Shown: in pieces, positions 1 to 8,640 of the stretch
How the letters are laid out: each line of letters begins with the position of its first letter
Position numbering within the stretch: position 1 is the stretch's first letter
Source of the DNA: a virus
Length of the DNA stretch: 64,000 nucleotides
Strand: one strand, 5' to 3'
Virus record (IMG/VR): IMGVR_UViG_3300047510_001159
Span: 1 to 64,000 of that record
Program-made: the position numbers and the translations under genes
Notes under the pieces: model-generated
Databases searched by the model: none
What the model was told of the DNA's origin: nothing
What the model saw: only the letters and a program-made list of their open reading frames with translations

Positions 1-11
1 CGAGGAAAAAT

Positions 12-260
12 ATGGAGGATAATATATTTGAGGATAAATTTATGACCGTTGCGAGATTCTCTGCTGAGGTAGAGACGCTTGTGAATAGTGATTCGATGAG
101 TTACATTGATGCTATTATTCATTATTGCGATACTAATGAAATTGAATTAGAAACAGTTCCTAAACTGATTTCTAAACCACTGAAAGAGAAGTTGAAGCAT
201 GAAGCTCAGCAACTCAATTACATGAAGAAAACATCCCGTGCAAAATTGATGCTAGTATGA
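12..260 (+). CDS. 33: Late transcription coactivator gp33-like
   Basis: An 82-residue protein whose centre (MSYIDAIIHYCDTNEIE, about residues 29-45) resembles the T4 gp33 segment MSYLEATTAFLEENSI. In T4, gp33 bridges host RNA polymerase and the sliding clamp to switch on late genes. It is shorter than T4 gp33 (112 aa), mainly at the N terminus. The start follows a GAGGA ribosome site, and the stop overlaps the next gene by 4 bases. TATAAATA late promoters elsewhere in the window fit its presence. Confidence 0.75.
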   Translation: MEDNIFEDKFMTVARFSAEVETLVNSDSMSYIDAIIHYCDTNEIELETVPKLISKPLKEKLKHEAQQLNYMKKTSRAKLMLV

Positions 261-607
261 GCGATTTTTTTGATTCTGATATTGTCCGTGAAGAAGCACG
301 AGAAATGGAACGCCTTCAAATGGAAGCGATGGAACTTACTCTCGCTGGTCCCTTAACTAAAGGTGATAAAGTAGAACAACTTAATTACATTAATACAGTT
401 CGCAATCTGGTAGAGAAACAACAGATTTTCTACATGCGATTGAAACTATCCGATGACCCCCGTGCGGTTGAGATGTGCGAGAGCATTGAACAGGGTGCCC
501 GTATGCTCTACGGGTGGTGGGGCACAGAGGATGTCTTCACGCTGATGCGTGAGATGCTCGACAAGCTCGCTGAATTCGAGAAGGAAATACTGGCGGACGA
601 GGGTTGA
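257..607 (+). CDS. DUF1825 family protein
   Basis: A 116-residue, largely helical acidic protein (SDIVREEAREMERLQMEAM near the N terminus, GWWGTEDVF near residue 87). It resembles the DUF1825 family, which I know from cyanobacteria and their phages; the function is unknown. It is translationally coupled to gp33 (ATGA overlap) and sits just before gp32, so a role around replication or late transcription is inferred from position only. Confidence 0.6.
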   Translation: MSDFFDSDIVREEAREMERLQMEAMELTLAGPLTKGDKVEQLNYINTVRNLVEKQQIFYMRLKLSDDPRAVEMCESIEQGARMLYGWWGTEDVFTLMREMLDKLAEFEKEILADEG

Positions 608-632
608 CGCCCCCTCCCCGCCGTGCTATTAT
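604..632 (+). promoter_or_regulatory. Sigma70-type promoter for gp32
   Basis: TTGACG (604-609) and TATTAT (627-632) are separated by 17 bp. It overlaps the end of the DUF1825 gene and lies about 55 bases before the gp32 ATG. Confidence 0.75.
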
Positions 633-686
633 GACTAAGTGGCAGGCGTCACAAAGACCAAATCTAAAACAATCCGAGGTAATCCT

Positions 687-1601
687 ATGTCTTTTGCTGA
701 TCTCAAGCGTAAATCCCAAAACTCTTTCTCTTCCCTGACTAAGGAACTGGAGAAAGCAAACTCTACTTCTAGTGGCGACGATCGTTTCTGGAAGCCCAGC
801 GTTGACGCCGCTGGTAATGGATTTGCCGTGATCCGTTTCCTCCCTGCGCCTGATGGTGAGGAAATTCCGTTCGTGAAACTCTATTCCCATGCCTTCCAAG
901 GTGATGGTGGTTGGTATATCGAAAACTCTTTGACTACTCTGGGTGGTAAAGACCCTGTGGGTGAAGTGAATCGCCGCCTGTGGAATAGTGGTCGTGATGC
1001 TGATAAAGAAACTGCTCGTAAGCAGAAGCGTAAACTGACTTACTACGCCAACATCTATGTGGTGAGCGACAAAGCAAATCCCGAGAATGAAGGCAAAGTG
1101 TTCCTGTATAAGTTTGGCAAGAAGATCTTTGACAAGATCACTGCCGCTATGCAACCTGAGTTTGAAGATGAAACTCCCATCAATCCTTTCGATCTGTGGG
1201 AAGGTGCTAACTTCAAACTGAAGATCACTAACGTTGCTGGTTACTGGAACTACGATAAGTCTGAGTTTGCTGCTCCCTCTGCACTCAACGCCGATGATTC
1301 TGTGCTTGAAAAAGTATGGAAGCAGGCGCATTCCCTTCAAGCGTTTGTCGCTCCTGATAACTTCAAGTCCTATGAAGAACTGGAAGAGCGCCTGAATCTG
1401 GTGCTTGGTATCACCAAGACTCCTGCCGCCGCTCGCGCTGCTCAGGTGACTCGTGTGATGGATGAGGAAGAGGATGAAGAGTTCGCTGCCCCTGCTCCTC
1501 GTCGTGAACCTGCACTGCCTAAGGTTGCTGCTACCGTTCCTGCTGACGATGAAGAGGATGATGCTCTCAGTTACTTCGCTCGACTCGCTGAGGAAGACTG
1601 A
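687..1601 (+). CDS. 32: Single-stranded DNA-binding protein gp32
   Basis: A 304-residue protein of T4 gp32 type, coating ssDNA in replication, recombination and repair. It starts MSFADLKRKSQNSFSSLTKEL, the basic N-terminal cooperativity region, followed by the central DNA-binding core (FLPAPDGEEIPFVKLYSH, then WYIENSLTTLG). The C-terminal tail is very acidic (EEEDEE, DDEEDD), as in gp32, where it recruits other replication proteins. I chose the ATG at 687 because a GAGG ribosome site precedes it; a GTG at 639 in frame lies only 7 bases past the -10 box. It has its own promoter and a strong terminator at 1629. Confidence 0.9.
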   Translation: MSFADLKRKSQNSFSSLTKELEKANSTSSGDDRFWKPSVDAAGNGFAVIRFLPAPDGEEIPFVKLYSHAFQGDGGWYIENSLTTLGGKDPVGEVNRRLWNSGRDADKETARKQKRKLTYYANIYVVSDKANPENEGKVFLYKFGKKIFDKITAAMQPEFEDETPINPFDLWEGANFKLKITNVAGYWNYDKSEFAAPSALNADDSVLEKVWKQAHSLQAFVAPDNFKSYEELEERLNLVLGITKTPAAARAAQVTRVMDEEEDEEFAAPAPRREPALPKVAATVPADDEEDDALSYFARLAEED

Positions 1602-1628
1602 TTTTCAAAATCACATAACGAAAACCAT

Positions 1629-1660
1629 TTGGGCGGAAAAAAAATCCGCCCAATTTTTTT
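1629..1660 (+). terminator. Rho-independent terminator after gp32
   Basis: A perfect 9-bp stem (TTGGGCGGA, 1629-1637, with TCCGCCCAA, 1645-1653), a 7-A loop and seven Ts. It separates the plus-strand gp32 unit from the convergent minus-strand baseplate genes. Confidence 0.92.
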
Positions 1661-1673
1661 GCCTAAAAGGTTT

Positions 1674-2348
1674 TCAGATTCCAGATCGCTTTGTTTTTCT
1701 ATCTATGTAAGAATTAGATCTTGAGTACACCATACCAGTTTCATATTGAGAAATAAATTCTTGCACAAACTCAGGTTTCAATACATAAATTTTTCTTTTT
1801 TCGTCATTTAGATTTTTTTCGTATTCGTAGTTTGTTACTGGGGTTGACACTTGGTTCCCAGGTATCGTAACTATTGAACCATTATCGTAATACTTAAATG
1901 GTGAATCATAAAAAGATTTTTCTACTTTTATATTTTTTTGTAGAACTACCTTGCCAGATGAATTTTTAATTTCGTATGTTTCGTAATGATGAATTCTATC
2001 TGCTGGATATTGTTGAGATCCTGGAGTGTTTTTATACGCTTCGTTTACCATATCATATAGATATGATTCTTTTACAGGCAAATCAAAATAAGTATTGATA
2101 ATATTATTAGTAATTAATACTACCCAATCATATTCTGGTGTCTTGTAGAATTTATTTGATATAGTATCTGGTCTATCATTATCTGTCATCACGTATTCGG
2201 TGAACAACGTGGTGTAATTGAATGATCCTTCAGATAGTTTGTATCTTCTGAAGAAATTTTTTGCAAGAGTATATTGTTGTTCCGAAAAAGGAAACACTAA
2301 TGGTTTTAAATCGTACTCTACGTCTGGAAGTCTGTTGAAAAATGCCAT
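1674..2348 (-). CDS. 53: Baseplate wedge protein gp53
   Basis: A 224-residue protein matching the T4 gp53 pattern. The segment DTISNKFYKTPEYDWVVLI (about residues 60-78) parallels EELANAIYGNPQLYWVLLM in T4, followed by a conserved aromatic region around YFDLPVKE. T4 gp53 helps join wedges around the hub. It is the last gene of the minus-strand run gp4, gp2-like, gp48, gp53, with 5 bases between it and gp48. Length is close to T4 gp53 (196 aa). Confidence 0.85.
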   Translation of the reverse strand: MAFFNRLPDVEYDLKPLVFPFSEQQYTLAKNFFRRYKLSEGSFNYTTLFTEYVMTDNDRPDTISNKFYKTPEYDWVVLITNNIINTYFDLPVKESYLYDMVNEAYKNTPGSQQYPADRIHHYETYEIKNSSGKVVLQKNIKVEKSFYDSPFKYYDNGSIVTIPGNQVSTPVTNYEYEKNLNDEKRKIYVLKPEFVQEFISQYETGMVYSRSNSYIDRKTKRSGI

Positions 2349-2353
2349 GAGTG

Positions 2354-3262
2354 TTACCTATAATCCGTATTACCTTCGCCAATTTCTTCAGAGAACAATA
2401 GTTTGAGTTCTTTGAATGCTAACGTTAGTTCTATTCCTAGTGGAAACCCATCATCATATTCTATGTATTGACCATCAGTTATATAATTTACATCTACATT
2501 TGAGATAGCTGAAAGTTTATACTTTGGTAGATTTTTGTTGTCTCCTCCACCTCTTTTGATGAATTCTACTTTGCATAGATCAGGTATTCCAATAAAGTTT
2601 CTTGCTGATAACCCAAAAACAGAAGATTCTCTTTTTGGTAAAGCTGCTTGTTTGAATATGGTTACGATCTGTTTTATATTTCTTGCTTCGCTATCGCTGT
2701 TTGGCACTAATTTAAATTTATATCCATGAGTTCTCAAATCAGTTCCACCATATAAAAGTTCTGTGTTGGGATTTAAAATAGAATTGGTTCCTAATGCTAA
2801 TAATTGATCTGTGGTTAAATTTGCTCCTATTAAGGGAGTATTGTTTAAAAAATCTTTCGCTGTTTTAAAAGCTTGTTCTAGTGCTATACCAGCTCCTGTT
2901 GCAGCGTTGTTGTTTGGATTTTTTAATGCGTCCATTATTGCTTTTGGTGCGGCTGCACCAGACATCCCAGCTGCTTTTGATACTGCAGTTAATGCTGTGG
3001 ATGCTAACGAACTCATATTTTGACCTCCCCACTGACCAACATACTGAGAACCTATTTCTGCTGGCATAGGTAAATAAATGTCTGGAAGATCAGATTTCTT
3101 TTTTGCTATGTCTAGAGAAGCATTATATCCTTGAGTTACATTAGTTGTGGAACCCTGGGCAGTTACTGAAGCCTTAGCACTATATGCTGGTTCGTAAGTA
3201 TAAAATTGAAATTTTATATAATATTCTGATGATATATCTTTGGGATATTTTAAAATACTCAT
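2354..3262 (-). CDS. 48: Baseplate tail-tube cap gp48
   Basis: A 302-residue protein with an Ala/Gly/Ser-rich middle (SSLASTALTAVSKAAGMSGAA) and a tube-type C-terminal domain (ELLYGGTDLRTHGYKFKLVP, then FPLGIELTLAFKELKLL). This matches T4 gp48, which has YGGAENRTKVFTWDLTPRS. In T4, gp48 sits on the hub and starts tail-tube polymerisation. Its start overlaps the upstream gene by 4 bases, which suggests coupled translation. Confidence 0.8.
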   Translation of the reverse strand: MSILKYPKDISSEYYIKFQFYTYEPAYSAKASVTAQGSTTNVTQGYNASLDIAKKKSDLPDIYLPMPAEIGSQYVGQWGGQNMSSLASTALTAVSKAAGMSGAAAPKAIMDALKNPNNNAATGAGIALEQAFKTAKDFLNNTPLIGANLTTDQLLALGTNSILNPNTELLYGGTDLRTHGYKFKLVPNSDSEARNIKQIVTIFKQAALPKRESSVFGLSARNFIGIPDLCKVEFIKRGGGDNKNLPKYKLSAISNVDVNYITDGQYIEYDDGFPLGIELTLAFKELKLLFSEEIGEGNTDYR

Positions 3263-3939
3263 TGTCTTACTACCTCGATGTCCTCTGGTCTACCATAACC
3301 TCTAATGATTCTTTTTGCTTTTATTCGATCACTATATTTTTCGTTGGTTTCTTTCCACACATCAGATGATTTGTATGGAACTAATGTATTGCCTCTTTCC
3401 TTAACAAAGTGTTCCACTGGCAATGCAATAGCAGTATCCCATTCATCGAGAGCAAGATCTAATAGGAATCCATCTACATGGTCTAGAATATATTTATGAA
3501 AACATGAGCGAGGTAAGTCAATACGATCATTTTTTAGTTTCTCTATTGCAAGAACTCTTTTTCTCGGTTCTAGATAATGCAAATTAGCACCAAAGAAATG
3601 ATCTGCATTTGCTTTAATCACATATACCAGAGGAAATGTATCGTAGTATGGTAGATACTTCATCTTTGCTTTGTATTCAAAGAGAAATAACCTACCGACC
3701 CTAGCGTATCTTCTTAATTGATTTGCATCTTTATTTTCTTCGTCGTCTGATTTATCTCTGCGTTCATCTCTTAATGTTTTGTCTGGTTGTTGTTTATATT
3801 CCAACGCCATTGTTCGAACAGTCTTTCTATACCACTGCCAAGTCTGTTCTTCGTTTCCTGATTTTTCTTTTACTCTTTCGAACAGAGTATTATAACCTTT
3901 TGTTTTTTGTTTATCTTCTTTTTTGAATCCCTTTGCCAT
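3259..3939 (-). CDS. Conserved structural protein, gp2-like (tentative DNA end protector)
   Basis: A 226-residue basic protein with a Lys-rich start (MAKGFKKEDKQKTKGYNTLF) and a core LPYYDTFPLVYVIKANADHF followed by NLHYLEPRKRVLAIEKL. This core recurs in many contractile-tailed phages in proteins often annotated as the gp2 DNA end protector. Being next to gp4 supports this, because T4 genes 2 and 4 are adjacent. The assignment is tentative: I recognise the family pattern, not clear identity to T4 gp2. It abuts gp4 and overlaps gp48. Confidence 0.5.
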   Translation of the reverse strand: MAKGFKKEDKQKTKGYNTLFERVKEKSGNEEQTWQWYRKTVRTMALEYKQQPDKTLRDERRDKSDDEENKDANQLRRYARVGRLFLFEYKAKMKYLPYYDTFPLVYVIKANADHFFGANLHYLEPRKRVLAIEKLKNDRIDLPRSCFHKYILDHVDGFLLDLALDEWDTAIALPVEHFVKERGNTLVPYKSSDVWKETNEKYSDRIKAKRIIRGYGRPEDIEVVRQ

Positions 3940-4377
3940 TTATTTTATCCCCAAGTGATCTTCGGTGAGAATAAGAAACTCCATTTGCCTATCCTCACAC
4001 CAGTCACTTGCGGCTTCCCATTTCGCTTGGTTCTTCAGGAATGTTAATACTTTATCTTTATATACTTTTGTCTGTTTCTTTGATGGTGGTGGAGGAGTTG
4101 TCTGTTGCTTTGGTTTGATTTCAATGAGATACTTTTTAATTTCATTTGTTTTAGTACGAACCTTAATATAGAAGTCAACATAATAACGATGTACTCTACC
4201 ATCCAAAGGAGAACGATAAGGTATCACAACTTCCTCACTGCCCCACTCAATTATGTTAGCATTACGATCACAAAAAACCATAAACTTTCTTTCCCAGAGA
4301 GAACGATAAACAATGTTCATCGGATTTCCTCTGTATTTGCTGGGATTTGTTGGGCGATAAAATCCCGAGTACGCCAT
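3940..4377 (-). CDS. 4: Head completion protein gp4
   Basis: A 145-residue protein that begins MAYSGFYRPTNPSKYRGNP, very like T4 gp4 (MAYSGKWVPKNISKYRGDP). It shares YRSLWERKFMVFCDRN, IEWGSEEVVIPY, the DFYIK strand and EIKPKQQTTPPP. The layout resembles a nuclease fold (E, then D, then ExK). T4 gp4 completes filled heads before tail joining. It is the first gene of the minus-strand group, divergent from the tail operon at 4412. Confidence 0.93.
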   Translation of the reverse strand: MAYSGFYRPTNPSKYRGNPMNIVYRSLWERKFMVFCDRNANIIEWGSEEVVIPYRSPLDGRVHRYYVDFYIKVRTKTNEIKKYLIEIKPKQQTTPPPPSKKQTKVYKDKVLTFLKNQAKWEAASDWCEDRQMEFLILTEDHLGIK

Positions 4378-4380
4378 AAA

Positions 4381-4388
4381 TATAAATA
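4381..4388 (+). promoter_or_regulatory. T4-type late promoter (TATAAATA)
   Basis: TATAAATA lies 23 bases before the ATG at 4412, in the gap between divergent structural genes. It matches the T4/cyanophage late -10 element read by gp55-directed polymerase. Confidence 0.7.
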
Positions 4389-4411
4389 TAACTTCTCAAG
4401 GTATTTAGTAG

Positions 4412-5044
4412 ATGGGCATCTCTGCTTTACTGGCTAACATTGCTGCAGGCGGTGGCATGGCAACCAGTAATAATTATGCTTTGGAATTTGTATTTCCATC
4501 TGGCGTTAGTTCTGTTGTTGGATCTAGATGGGGTAATTTAAATACTAATGATGCTAGAGCTTCCAATGACGAAGAAAGAATGATGTTGTTTTGTGATGAA
4601 GTCTCTTTACCAGGAATTCAAGCAACTACAGGACAACTTACTAATGTTCTTCCTGGTTCTGGTATTTGGTATTATCCAACAGGTAGAATGTATAATGATA
4701 TACAATTATCATTTATGTGTGATGCGAACATGACACCAATCAAAAAAATAAACGATTGGATGGAATACATTTTTAGATCAGAAGATTCCAATCAATCTAT
4801 AAGTCTTCGTTATCCAAATACATATCAAGCTACTATGTCAGTTAGAAAAACTGAGAAAAGTGCTCTTACTGATGGTGGCAAATATTCTTTACAATATGAG
4901 TTTGATAAGATATGGCCATATTCTATCGATCAAATACCATTGTCATATGGTAGTTCCCAGTTGGTAAAATTAACTGTTAACTTCTACTATCGCAAATGGA
5001 AACTTATTAAGCAGGAGTTGAAAGAAGCTCAACGTCGTAACTAA
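4412..5044 (+). CDS. Tail-tube/baseplate junction protein, gp54-like
   Basis: A 210-residue protein with tail-tube-type features: LEFVFPSG near residue 25, FCDEVSLPGIQATTGQL about 68-84, YPTGRMYNDIQLSFMCD about 99-115 and an aromatic C terminus. In T4 the tube fold is shared by gp19, gp48 and gp54. A gp54-like role (tube initiator above gp48) is my preference because it heads the hub operon; a gp19-like tube protein is the alternative. An AAGG sits upstream of the start; an in-frame ATG at 4457 is another possible start. Confidence 0.6.
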   Translation: MGISALLANIAAGGGMATSNNYALEFVFPSGVSSVVGSRWGNLNTNDARASNDEERMMLFCDEVSLPGIQATTGQLTNVLPGSGIWYYPTGRMYNDIQLSFMCDANMTPIKKINDWMEYIFRSEDSNQSISLRYPNTYQATMSVRKTEKSALTDGGKYSLQYEFDKIWPYSIDQIPLSYGSSQLVKLTVNFYYRKWKLIKQELKEAQRRN

Positions 5045-5081
5045 ATATCAACATAAATTATAATTTCTTTTTGGAGTAATT

Positions 5082-5798
5082 ATGCCTTTACCAAGTCCAC
5101 CCGTTCCCTCTTATGAGTTGCAATTACCATCCACAGGGAAAACAATTAAATACAGACCATTCTTAGTCAAGGAAGAAAAAATTCTTCTCGTGGCTATGGA
5201 GTCACAAGATGAAAAGCAAATCAAAAATGCTGTCGTTGATCTTTTAAAAAATTGTATTCAGACTCGTGGTATCAAGATAGAAGAGTTGCCAAGTTTTGAT
5301 ATTGAATACATCTTTTTAAATATCAGAGGTAAATCTGCAGGAGAAGAAATTCAACTAAAGATTACTTGTAGAGATGATGATGAGACACAAGTTAATTACG
5401 TCATCAACGTTGAAGACATTCAAGTTATTAAACAAGAAGGTCACACAAATAAAATCATGTTGAATGATGATAGTGGTGTGGTGATGAAATATCCTGGAGT
5501 TAATTCCTTTATTGATACACAGATCATGATGAAAACTCTATCAGCTGAAGAAGTATTTGATATCGTTGTTAATTCTGTTGATCAAGTTTTCACTGGAGAC
5601 GAAGTTTTTGAAGCAAAAACTACCAACAAAAAAGACATTGAAGCATATCTAGAAGGTCTAACATCAAAGCAATTTGCTAAGATACAAGAGTTCTTTGCTA
5701 CAATGCCTAAGTTATCCCATTCATTTAAGATAACCAATCCCAATACAGAAGTTGAATCTGAATATACGATTGAAGGACTAGTAAATTTTTTCGCATAA
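5082..5798 (+). CDS. 26: Baseplate hub assembly protein gp26-like (tail assembly chaperone)
   Basis: A 238-residue protein of the T4 baseplate gp26 family. It has a short N-terminal strand pair (YELQLPSTGKTIKYRPFLVKEE), a DIEYIFLNIRGKSAGEEI segment about residues 70-87 and an all-helical C terminus. T4 gp26 is needed for hub assembly. A GGAG ribosome site precedes the start. The last codons GTA AAT TTT TTC GCA TAA carry the slippery heptamer T TTT TTC (5786-5792), from which a -1 shift would add the 57-residue gp51-like tail. Confidence 0.75.
   Translation: MPLPSPPVPSYELQLPSTGKTIKYRPFLVKEEKILLVAMESQDEKQIKNAVVDLLKNCIQTRGIKIEELPSFDIEYIFLNIRGKSAGEEIQLKITCRDDDETQVNYVINVEDIQVIKQEGHTNKIMLNDDSGVVMKYPGVNSFIDTQIMMKTLSAEEVFDIVVNSVDQVFTGDEVFEAKTTNKKDIEAYLEGLTSKQFAKIQEFFATMPKLSHSFKITNPNTEVESEYTIEGLVNFFA
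5786..5792 (+). promoter_or_regulatory. Putative -1 ribosomal frameshift site (T TTT TTC)
   Basis: The canonical slippery heptamer lies one codon before the gp26 stop. Slipping back one base lets the ribosome continue into an ORF that has no usable start of its own and that overlaps the next gene by ATGA. I see no strong hairpin or pseudoknot downstream. Confidence 0.6.
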
Positions 5799-5965
5799 GC
5801 CTGTTTCATGAATCATTATTGAATCATTACCAATCAAATTTTAATTTGATGTATCATCATAAATTTACGTTAACTGAACTAGATAATATGATGCCATGGG
5901 AAAGACAGGCATACATTGCTATGTTAAATGCTTACATAGAAGAGTATAACAGAAAAAATAAATGA
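5792..5965 (+). CDS. gp51-like extension, likely made by -1 frameshift from gp26
   Basis: Fifty-seven codons in the -1 frame relative to gp26, ending in a TGA that overlaps the next ATG. The sequence contains LNHYQSNFNLMYHHKFTLTE and then MMPWERQAYIAMLNAYIEEY. A short protein of this kind is usually named gp51 (hub assembly catalyst) in cyanophages. The frame opens inside gp26 (after a stop at 5771) without ATG or GTG. The first ATG (5849) would lose a third of it and has no clear ribosome site. Layout and position resemble the G/GT tail chaperone pairs of other tailed phages. Confidence 0.6.
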   Translation, partial: RISLFHESLLNHYQSNFNLMYHHKFTLTELDNMMPWERQAYIAMLNAYIEEYNRKNK

Positions 5966-8640
5966 GTTTACCTCAACCACCAGAAGGAGTATTAGATCCT
6001 AAAATACCTTGGTATACCGCCAAGGTTGGTGAGAGAACTTGGAAACTTCTTAAAGCTAGGTTGACTGGTAGAAAGATGGATGATGGAACTCATTATTCAT
6101 CTTTTGTCAACTTAACTGAAGCGGATGCTAATAGGTTAATAGAAAATTTAAAAAAAGATCCAAGAGGATATCCTCAGTTTAATAATACTGGCGGTGCTAA
6201 AGAGTATGAAAATCTACAAAAATATCAGGAGTGGTTGGTAGAGGAATACCTTGAGAAACCATTTCGTAAGCAAACGAATGATAAGATAGAAGCGGCTGAA
6301 GTTGAAGCAAGAGTAAAAGAAATACAGGAAAATAAAAAGAAGATTGCTTCTTCTTTGAATAAACCAAAGCAAAATGATATACAACCACAGCAAAAAATAG
6401 TTGATCCTTGGTCTGGGAGTTATAGTGTTCCATCCAAACCACTGATACAACATTTGAAAGTGGTGCAGCAATCATATGATGCTGGCAAAACACCTCCAAT
6501 GTTACCACCAGCAGCACCAGAAGAGTTGCAACAATCTGTTGCAGCTGCAGAACCACCTAAGGTAAAATCAGAAGAAGAAAAACAAAAGAAATCTAAACGC
6601 ATATCAGTACCGAATAAACTTTCTACTGAAACTATATTAGTATTTGATAAGTATAAAAAATCTCTTGATGGCATTGTAAAAACTTTAAATAATCAGACTA
6701 CCGAATACAATGCACAATTATTAAAATCTAAAAAGATACTGACACAGTTTAAGTCAGTCAATCAGATTTTAGGAAATCAAATTCAAACATATAAAGAATT
6801 TTTTGATGACAGAGAATCGCAGGTCACTGAAAATATAATTGAATCGGTAACCGATGAAAATGTAGATACAATATCACAATCAAATTCTCAAGTTAAGCTA
6901 GCAAAAGGTGGTATAGTAACTGGGGACTTGGGAAGTTCTGCTGATTATTTGGAGCCTGGTATATACGATAAACCAACAACAGGAAATTTAAAACCAGGAA
7001 CCGCAGTCATTCCTCTCAATAGGAACTACGGAAAAGATATATTTGGGTCCAAAGATATAGAAAGGTATAGTAATTCACTTGCTCAGTTGATGATCAAACC
7101 AGCATCTGCAATGCTGGGTGCGGTTGTTGCAAAGATAGGAGAATTTTTAACTGCGCTTGGACCACTAGCAGGATTTTTTAATGCTGGTATTCGTGGTTTA
7201 ATCGGTCCTCTATCTGGATTGATGGGGGTAACCGATTCTATAGTTACTTCTTTGCTTGGTGGTAAAGCATATGCTGGTGTTGAAGATAATGAAGAAGATA
7301 AAAAATCATTCTATAAACAATGGAAAACGTTTCTAGATGATAATAATCTTGGTTTTTTTGGTGCTGGTGGTATTACTGGTGGTGGACTTACTTCTGGAGA
7401 AATAGCAGAAGATATTTTAACAATTGGTTCCGAAGGAGAAGGGCTTCGTTTCAAGGGTGGAACTAATGTAGGAAAAGCACCAGCATGGATACCATTTTCA
7501 AAATCAGATAGTGGTAAAATAGGATATGTTTCTGGATTTGGTTGGAGATGGGGTAGACAACACAGCGGTATCGATTTAGATGGTGATCGTGGTATAAAAA
7601 TCATTTCTCCTTTTGCAGGAACTGTCTTTGATATCAATAGAAACTGGCCTCAAGATAATGGGGGTGGATATGGTAACTTAGTTGGTATTCAACATGATAA
7701 TCCAAAGATATTCACTTTTTATGGTCACTTACAGGACGTAGCTAATCAGTTGAATATTGGCACCAAAGTAAAAGCAGGTGAAGTTATTGGAACACTGGGC
7801 AGCACTGGACGTTCAACTGGTCCTCACTTGCACTGGGAGGTTAGAACCAGTCAAAATGGTGGTCAAATAGATCCTGTTGAATGGACACATGAAAACAAAC
7901 CAAGTTTAGCATCGGGTGGATGGATTAAAATTATTACTGATTTCGCATCTAAGATTCTAAAAAAACCTTCAGGATTATCACACGTTCCATTAAAAAGAAT
8001 TATGCATGGAACCAAACAAGGAGTTCCTGATTTAATACGAGCAACTGGATTCCGTGGTCAATCTGGTATGATTGGTAAGGGTGTGTATGGAAGCACTAAG
8101 GGATGGGTTGCTGATACTTATCGTGGGGCGGGCGCATGGAAAGGTATTATACCTGGGCAAGGACCACGATTAGATTTGTTAGTTCCTCAAGCGTCTAAAA
8201 CTTTCAGGGGTGCAACAGTTGTTTCGGAACGACAAGCAAACAGAGGATTGAGAATCGCTGAAGGTATTTTGTCTGGAAAATATACTGGACCAAAAGCACA
8301 ATCTCTCCTTCCTCTGTTGAATAAAGCCACTCCAACTATGGCTCAAGCATTTAAAACAGGAATACTGAAATTTGGTGGTAGATTTATTGGTGTGCTGAAC
8401 CTTCCTGTCATTGGCGACGCAATAGATCCAGCACCAACCTCATCGTTTGATCAGATATCTGGTCCTAATGCTTACTATAATGCACCAGGATATAAAGGAC
8501 CAAAAGTATATAATGTAAATATTCCAGCACAATCTCAACCACAAATATCTTCCACACCATCACCAAAAATTAACGTGGTAGATCTTCCTATGAGCACTCA
8601 ATATGTAGAAAGCATAGATCAAATGAGGAGGATTAGATAA
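5962..8640 (+). CDS. Large tail protein with M23 peptidase domain and possible ART-like C-terminal domain
   Basis: An 892-residue virion-type protein in the baseplate hub operon. The N-terminal 350 residues are polar, partly coiled (KKSLDGIVKTLNNQTTEYNA). LAKGG motifs and a Gly/Ala hydrophobic region follow (about 370-440). Residues 515-640 form an M23/LytM metallopeptidase: H534 and D538 in HSGIDLD, and H622/H624 in HLHWE supply the zinc ligands and catalytic His, so peptidoglycan cross-link cleavage during DNA entry is likely. After it, HGT (682-684), GKGVYGST (705-712) and E756 are spaced like H-Y-E ADP-ribosyltransferase motifs; this second domain is speculative. Overlaps both neighbours. 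Confidence 0.75.
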   Translation: MSLPQPPEGVLDPKIPWYTAKVGERTWKLLKARLTGRKMDDGTHYSSFVNLTEADANRLIENLKKDPRGYPQFNNTGGAKEYENLQKYQEWLVEEYLEKPFRKQTNDKIEAAEVEARVKEIQENKKKIASSLNKPKQNDIQPQQKIVDPWSGSYSVPSKPLIQHLKVVQQSYDAGKTPPMLPPAAPEELQQSVAAAEPPKVKSEEEKQKKSKRISVPNKLSTETILVFDKYKKSLDGIVKTLNNQTTEYNAQLLKSKKILTQFKSVNQILGNQIQTYKEFFDDRESQVTENIIESVTDENVDTISQSNSQVKLAKGGIVTGDLGSSADYLEPGIYDKPTTGNLKPGTAVIPLNRNYGKDIFGSKDIERYSNSLAQLMIKPASAMLGAVVAKIGEFLTALGPLAGFFNAGIRGLIGPLSGLMGVTDSIVTSLLGGKAYAGVEDNEEDKKSFYKQWKTFLDDNNLGFFGAGGITGGGLTSGEIAEDILTIGSEGEGLRFKGGTNVGKAPAWIPFSKSDSGKIGYVSGFGWRWGRQHSGIDLDGDRGIKIISPFAGTVFDINRNWPQDNGGGYGNLVGIQHDNPKIFTFYGHLQDVANQLNIGTKVKAGEVIGTLGSTGRSTGPHLHWEVRTSQNGGQIDPVEWTHENKPSLASGGWIKIITDFASKILKKPSGLSHVPLKRIMHGTKQGVPDLIRATGFRGQSGMIGKGVYGSTKGWVADTYRGAGAWKGIIPGQGPRLDLLVPQASKTFRGATVVSERQANRGLRIAEGILSGKYTGPKAQSLLPLLNKATPTMAQAFKTGILKFGGRFIGVLNLPVIGDAIDPAPTSSFDQISGPNAYYNAPGYKGPKVYNVNIPAQSQPQISSTPSPKINVVDLPMSTQYVESIDQMRRIR

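Noticed and set aside
537-1340. A 267-codon minus-strand frame opposite gp32
   Set aside because: The plus strand is clearly gp32; no promoter or ribosome site supports the antisense frame.
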